The notes under the pieces were generated by a model. The model did not search any database, was not told the origin of the DNA, and was given only the letters and a program-made list of their open reading frames with translations. A DNA stretch of 10,281 nucleotides from an uncultured Burkholderiales bacterium (GTDB lineage Bacteria; Pseudomonadota; Gammaproteobacteria; Burkholderiales; Burkholderiaceae_C), in NCBI GenBank assembly GCA_937897495.1, contig CALCBL010000430.1:1-10281 (forward strand), given 5' to 3'. Numbering within the stretch: the stretch's first letter is position 1; each line of letters opens with the position of its first letter. Made by a program: the position numbers and the translations under genes. Below, piece by piece: positions 6,814 through 10,281 of the stretch.

Positions 6814-7863
6814 ATGAACCCCTCTGAACCCCGTTTGACCTCTCTCTCGCATGGCGGTGGCTGTGGTTGCAAAATTGCCCCTGCAGTTTTGTCCGAAATT
6901 CTCAAAGGCACTTTGCAAATGCCCATTCCCAAAGAATTGATGGTGGGCATTGCCACAGCCGATGACGCAGCGGTTTACAAGCTAAGCGATCACCAAGCTT
7001 TGATTGCAACCACCGATTTCTTCATGCCCATCGTTGACGATCCGTTTGAGTTTGGGCGCATTGCGGCCACCAATGCCATCAGCGATGTCTATGCCATGGG
7101 CGGCAAACCCATCTTGGCTTTGGCTTTGGTCGGCATGCCAATCAATGTGCTGTCAACAGACACCATCGGCAAAATTTTGGCAGGCGGTGCATCGGTTTGC
7201 AATACAGCCGGCATCCCCATTGCTGGCGGACATACCATTGATTCAGTTGAACCTATCTATGGCTTGGTTGTTTTGGGTTTAGTCCATCCAGACCGTGTCA
7301 AACGCAACGACGGCGCGCGCGTTGGCGATGTGCTGGTTCTGGGCAAGCCTATTGGTGTTGGTATTTTATCGGCGGCACTCAAAAAAGAAGTTCTCGATGC
7401 AGCAGGTTATGAGTCCATGATTGCCAACGCCACCAAGCTCAACACCCCAGGCCCCGAGTTGGCTGAGCTGTCTGGCGTGCACGCTTTAACTGACGTGACT
7501 GGTTTTGGTTTAGCGGGCCATGCCCTAGAAATTGCGCGCGGCGCCAAATTAACGGCGCACATCAAGTGGGCCGATGTGCCTTTGTTGCCCAAGGTCTCGG
7601 CCTTGATCAAAGAGGGCAATGTCACAGGTGCTTCAGGTCGAAACTGGGAAGGCTATGGTCCAGAAATCAGCCTTGGCAGCGGTTTACCCACTGAGTGCCA
7701 AACGCTTTTGTCTGATCCTCAAACAAGCGGTGGCTTGTTGGTCAGTTGTACGCCTGAAACTGTTGCCGAGGTGCTGGCTGTTTTTAAGCGTCACGGTTTC
7801 AATGATGCAGCCGTTGTGGGCCACATCGGTGAAGCCCAAAAGTCACGCTTGGTTGTCAGCTGA
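6814..7863 (+). CDS. selD/senC: Selenide, water dikinase (selenophosphate synthase), SelD family; SenC of the selenoneine cluster
   Basis: Converts selenide, ATP and water to selenophosphate, AMP and phosphate; selenophosphate feeds SenB here and could also serve selenocysteine or selenouridine synthesis. The 349-residue protein is full length. The glycine-rich catalytic loop HGGGCGCK at 13-20 carries C17 and K20; the active site uses cysteine, not selenocysteine. The metal and ATP-binding aspartates D51, D68, D91 and D227 are all present at the same numbers as in E. coli SelD, and [12 protein letters not shown] at 225-236 and DPQTSGG at 301-307 are family signatures. The gene begins 49 bases after senB. 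Its final 21 bases overlap the 3' end of the convergent permease gene. Sequence alone does not separate a dedicated SenC from a general SelD; whether another selD exists elsewhere in the genome would decide. Confidence 0.95.
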   Translation: MNPSEPRLTSLSHGGGCGCKIAPAVLSEILKGTLQMPIPKELMVGIATADDAAVYKLSDHQALIATTDFFMPIVDDPFEFGRIAATNAISDVYAMGGKPILALALVGMPINVLSTDTIGKILAGGASVCNTAGIPIAGGHTIDSVEPIYGLVVLGLVHPDRVKRNDGARVGDVLVLGKPIGVGILSAALKKEVLDAAGYESMIANATKLNTPGPELAELSGVHALTDVTGFGLAGHALEIARGAKLTAHIKWADVPLLPKVSALIKEGNVTGASGRNWEGYGPEISLGSGLPTECQTLLSDPQTSGGLLVSCTPETVAEVLAVFKRHGFNDAAVVGHIGEAQKSRLVVS

Positions 7864-8625
7864 TCTTGTGTGGCCATGAAGGGCGAGGGCTAGCCAATCA
7901 AACGCTAAGTCGGCTGCAATGGCCAGCAGCGCCACCATCATGGCCCCTTGTAAGACGTAGGCTGTGTTAAATCCAGAAAGTCCGATGATGATGGGCAAGC
8001 CGAGTGTTTTGGCACCCACAGTGGATGCAATGGCGGCTGTGCCGATGTTCACCACAACCGAAGTTCGCACACCTGCCAACCAAATAGGCAGAGCCAATGG
8101 AATTTGCACTTCGGTCAGTATGTGCCGAGGCGACATACCCATGGCGCGTGCTGAATCAAGGACGGGTGTTGGGACTGAAGCCAGTCCGGCCAGCGTAGCC
8201 TGAAGCACGGGCAGCACGCCAAAAATTGACAGCGCAATGAGTGCAGGCAGTTCTCCAAAGCCAACGGCCGGAACCGCTACCGCCAAAACTGCAACAGGTG
8301 GAAAAGTTTGCCCCATGGCGGCCAGCGTTTCCATGAGGGGCTTGAATGCGCTCCCCGTTTTGCTGGTGGTGGCCAGTCCTGCTAGCGTTGCAATAACAAC
8401 AGCAACTGAGCTAGACACCAACACAAGCCCTATGTGTTGCCACATCAGTTCTGCCATTGGCTCTTGCAAATACACCGGACGCGGCAGCAATGGAAACAGG
8501 GCTGCAAAAAGCGGCTGGGAATAGGGCAAGCCATAGGCTAGTAACAGCAGAGCCGCCGCACTAAAGCCTAGCCGCTTAGCCCAGGGGCGGGGTGTTTTCA
8601 ATGGCAGTGCGTGCAACTCAGACAT
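7843..8625 (-). CDS. Betaine/osmoprotectant-type ABC transporter permease (YehW-like)
   Basis: Inner-membrane permease of a quaternary-amine-type importer, 260 residues. Hydrophobic segments are seen at about 19-33, 64-86, 104-122, 126-146, 188-203 and 225-246. The ATPase-coupling EAA loop is at about 157-187 (DSARAMGMS followed by [11 protein letters not shown]). The length and motifs match the ProW/OpuCB/YehW family. The ATG at 8625 overlaps the end of the ATPase gene by 8 bases, so it is the last gene of the visible minus-strand operon. Its TGA at 7843-7845 lies inside the 3' end of senC, a 21-base convergent overlap. The substrate cannot be read from a permease; glycine betaine, choline or proline betaine are usual for the family, and ergothioneine or selenoneine are possible in this context. 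Confidence 0.88.
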   Translation of the reverse strand: MSELHALPLKTPRPWAKRLGFSAAALLLLAYGLPYSQPLFAALFPLLPRPVYLQEPMAELMWQHIGLVLVSSSVAVVIATLAGLATTSKTGSAFKPLMETLAAMGQTFPPVAVLAVAVPAVGFGELPALIALSIFGVLPVLQATLAGLASVPTPVLDSARAMGMSPRHILTEVQIPLALPIWLAGVRTSVVVNIGTAAIASTVGAKTLGLPIIIGLSGFNTAYVLQGAMMVALLAIAADLAFDWLALALHGHTRSADNQA

Positions 8626-9559
8626 CTGAAGTTTCTAGCAGATCAGTAGCATGCACCTGACCCAGCACTGTGCCGTCTGCATTCACCACGCGCAAGCTAG
8701 ACACATGCAAAGTTGCCATGTGCGAAATGGCTTCTTTGAATGTGACGGTATGGCTGATGGTGTGGATGGGCTCTGTGCCTTCTATCGCTTTGATGTGGGG
8801 CGCGATGGGGCGCAGTGAAAGTTGTTTGAGCCCCAGATCTGCGCGGCCCAGAAAGTCGGCAACAAAGTCGTTGGTAGGTTGTTGCAGCAATTCAAGGGGT
8901 GTGCCCATTTGTACGATACGACCATGGTTCAGCAGCACGATACGCGTTGCCAACAACAAAGCTTCATCAATATCGTGAGTTACAAACAGAATAGTTTGAC
9001 CGGTCGCTCGATGGATTTTTTTGAGCTGCAATTGCAGTGCAGCGCGGGTGACTGGATCTAGTGCACCAAAGGGCTCGTCCATCAGAAGGACATCTGGGTC
9101 TGCAGCCATAGCGCGCGCCACGCCAACCCGTTGTTGCTGACCGCCCGAAAGTTGGTGCGGATACCGACCTGCATATTGCTTAGGGTCCATCGCCAGCAAT
9201 TGCAGCAGTTCGTTTACACGAGCTTGAACACGCTGGGCGTCCCACCCCAGCAGCCTGGGTACCGTGGCAATGTTGTGCCCCACGGTTCTGTGAGGAAACA
9301 AGCCAACCGACTGCATGGCATAGCCCATGCGGCGACGCAAGTCTTGCACGTTAAAGCTGTTGATGTCTTGGCCGTTAAAAAAGATGTGACCACCATCGTG
9401 GCTGACCATGCGGTTAAGCATTTTGAGTATGGTTGATTTGCCAGACCCTGAGGGTCCAAGCAGCACCACCAACTCGCCTTGTTGGATGTCTAAATTGAAG
9501 TCTGTGATGGCTGCTGCGCCATCGTAGTGCTTGCGAATTTTTTGGAACTTGATGGTCAT
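8618..9559 (-). CDS. Betaine/osmoprotectant-type ABC transporter ATP-binding protein with CBS-like tail (YehX/OpuCA-like)
   Basis: Cytoplasmic ATPase driving the right-hand importer, 313 residues. Motifs: Walker [10 protein letters not shown] at 35-43, Q-loop Q83, signature LSGGQ at 137-141, Walker B VLLMDE at 157-162 with E162, and switch histidine H195. After the ATPase fold, residues from about 245 carry a tail with one CBS-like repeat ([14 protein letters not shown] around 287-300), as in E. coli YehX; OpuA-type ATPases use tandem CBS domains to sense ionic strength. From memory, this protein closely tracks YehX, including the [13 protein letters not shown] junction at 238-250. The ATG at 9559 overlaps the upstream permease stop as ATGA, and the stop overlaps the downstream permease start by 8 bases, so the three genes are tightly coupled. 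Confidence 0.9.
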   Translation of the reverse strand: MTIKFQKIRKHYDGAAAITDFNLDIQQGELVVLLGPSGSGKSTILKMLNRMVSHDGGHIFFNGQDINSFNVQDLRRRMGYAMQSVGLFPHRTVGHNIATVPRLLGWDAQRVQARVNELLQLLAMDPKQYAGRYPHQLSGGQQQRVGVARAMAADPDVLLMDEPFGALDPVTRAALQLQLKKIHRATGQTILFVTHDIDEALLLATRIVLLNHGRIVQMGTPLELLQQPTNDFVADFLGRADLGLKQLSLRPIAPHIKAIEGTEPIHTISHTVTFKEAISHMATLHVSSLRVVNADGTVLGQVHATDLLETSDV

Positions 9560-10281
9560 GGGCGTGTCTTTATCAAGGAACTTAGCACTTTGAAAAAAGT
9601 ATCTGCCATCATGGCTAAAAGCACGATGGGTATCACACCCAGTATCACCAACTCGTTGGCAGCGCTAAAGAGCCCATCAAACATGATCTGACCTAGCCCG
9701 CCTGCACCCACAAGGGCGCTGACTGCTGCAAGGCCTGTAGTTTGTACAACTGCTGAGCGGAGGCCAATTAGCAACACCGGCAATGCCAGCGGCAACTCGA
9801 CTTGCCACAACAACTGCCCCGCAGACATGCCCATGGCACGAGCAGCATTGACCGCCTCTGCAGGCACTTGCTCTAACCCAGCCAGCGCCGAGCGAACAAT
9901 GGGCAGCAGTGCATACAGGAAAAGAGCAATCACGGCAGGCGCGATGCCCACACCACTGATGCCCGCGCGTCCTAGGGCGGGTAATTGGACGGCCAACCAT
10001 GCCAATGGCGCCATCAGCAGACCGAACAGGGCAATGGAGGGAATGGTTTGAATCACATTGAGAATTGGAAACAGAGCTTGCCGCAAACTTCGTGTTCGGG
10101 TCATGCGCCAAGCCAGCAACAAGCCAATGACCAAGGCCGGTACCACGGCCAGAAAAACGATTTGAAGATGACGCAGAATGGCGGGCCCGAAAACATCGCT
10201 CTGATTGGCAAATTCTTGCGCGATGGACAAGTGCTGGCCCTCATTCAACGAGAGCAAGAGCGGCAGAAAGAAAGCACTTTG
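9556..10281 (-). CDS. Betaine/osmoprotectant-type ABC transporter permease (YehY-like), 5' partial
   Basis: Membrane permease of the right-hand importer; its 5' end lies beyond the right edge. A TTG at 10257 could start it, but the frame stays open to the edge and the extra residues are hydrophobic (SAFFLPLLLSL), as expected for a preceding membrane segment. About 241 residues are visible. The segment EFANQSDVFGPAI, then VPALVIG and NVIQTIPSIALFGLL, matches from memory the second half of E. coli YehY (about 385 residues), so roughly 140 N-terminal residues are probably missing. The EAA coupling loop (NAARAMGMS followed by LALPVLLIGLR) and SALVGAGGLGQ are present. YehY is normally preceded by a binding protein, YehZ, which would lie outside the window. 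Confidence 0.85.
   Translation of the reverse strand, partial: QSAFFLPLLLSLNEGQHLSIAQEFANQSDVFGPAILRHLQIVFLAVVPALVIGLLLAWRMTRTRSLRQALFPILNVIQTIPSIALFGLLMAPLAWLAVQLPALGRAGISGVGIAPAVIALFLYALLPIVRSALAGLEQVPAEAVNAARAMGMSAGQLLWQVELPLALPVLLIGLRSAVVQTTGLAAVSALVGAGGLGQIMFDGLFSAANELVILGVIPIVLLAMMADTFFKVLSSLIKTRP

Noticed and set aside
6862..6873. Possible selenocysteine in the SelD catalytic loop
   Set aside because: The codon at residue 17 is TGC and residue 19 is also TGC; there is no in-frame TGA, so this is the cysteine form and no SECIS is needed.

Overview
The window reads as a selenium-metabolism locus of a Gram-negative bacterium, most likely a betaproteobacterium of the Burkholderiales (Comamonadaceae-like). 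That placement is an inference from protein style, moderate GC, TTG/ATG starts and dense gene packing; no rRNA or other taxonomic marker is present. Ten protein-coding genes fill almost the whole window. No intergenic stretch exceeds about 65 bases, and I see no tRNA, rRNA, CRISPR array, insertion sequence or long repeat.

Left block (1-3429, + strand): a four-gene ABC transporter of the phosphate/phosphonate (PhnD/PhnC/PhnE) superfamily. It has a periplasmic binding protein (5' end outside the window), an ATPase and two PhnE-type permeases. The binding protein resembles the clade named 'putative selenate ABC transporter substrate-binding protein', so selenium oxyanion uptake is the favoured role.

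Central block (3490-7863): egtD (+), senA (-), senB (+) and senC/selD (+). Together these encode the selenoneine pathway. EgtD trimethylates histidine to hercynine. SenC makes selenophosphate from selenide and ATP. SenB transfers selenium to a UDP-sugar to give a selenosugar. SenA, an EgtB-like non-haem iron enzyme, joins the selenosugar to hercynine on the way to selenoneine, the selenium analogue of ergothioneine. Key catalytic residues are visible in EgtD, SenA, SenB and SenC. senA is convergent with egtD and divergent from senB. egtD lies 60 bases downstream of the transporter on the same strand and could be co-transcribed with it.

Right block (7843-10281, - strand): a second ABC transporter, closest in layout and sequence to the betaine-type YehYXW system (permease, ATPase with a CBS-like tail, permease). 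The three genes overlap by 4 and 8 bases, and the last overlaps the 3' end of senC by 21 bases. Its first gene runs off the right edge; a YehZ-like binding protein would be expected beyond it. Ergothioneine and selenoneine are betaines and known bacterial ergothioneine importers (EgtUV) are OpuC-type relatives, so an import role for the end product or a related betaine is an attractive but unproven hypothesis.

Taken together, the window may encode selenium import, selenophosphate formation, selenoneine synthesis and possibly betaine/selenoneine transport.
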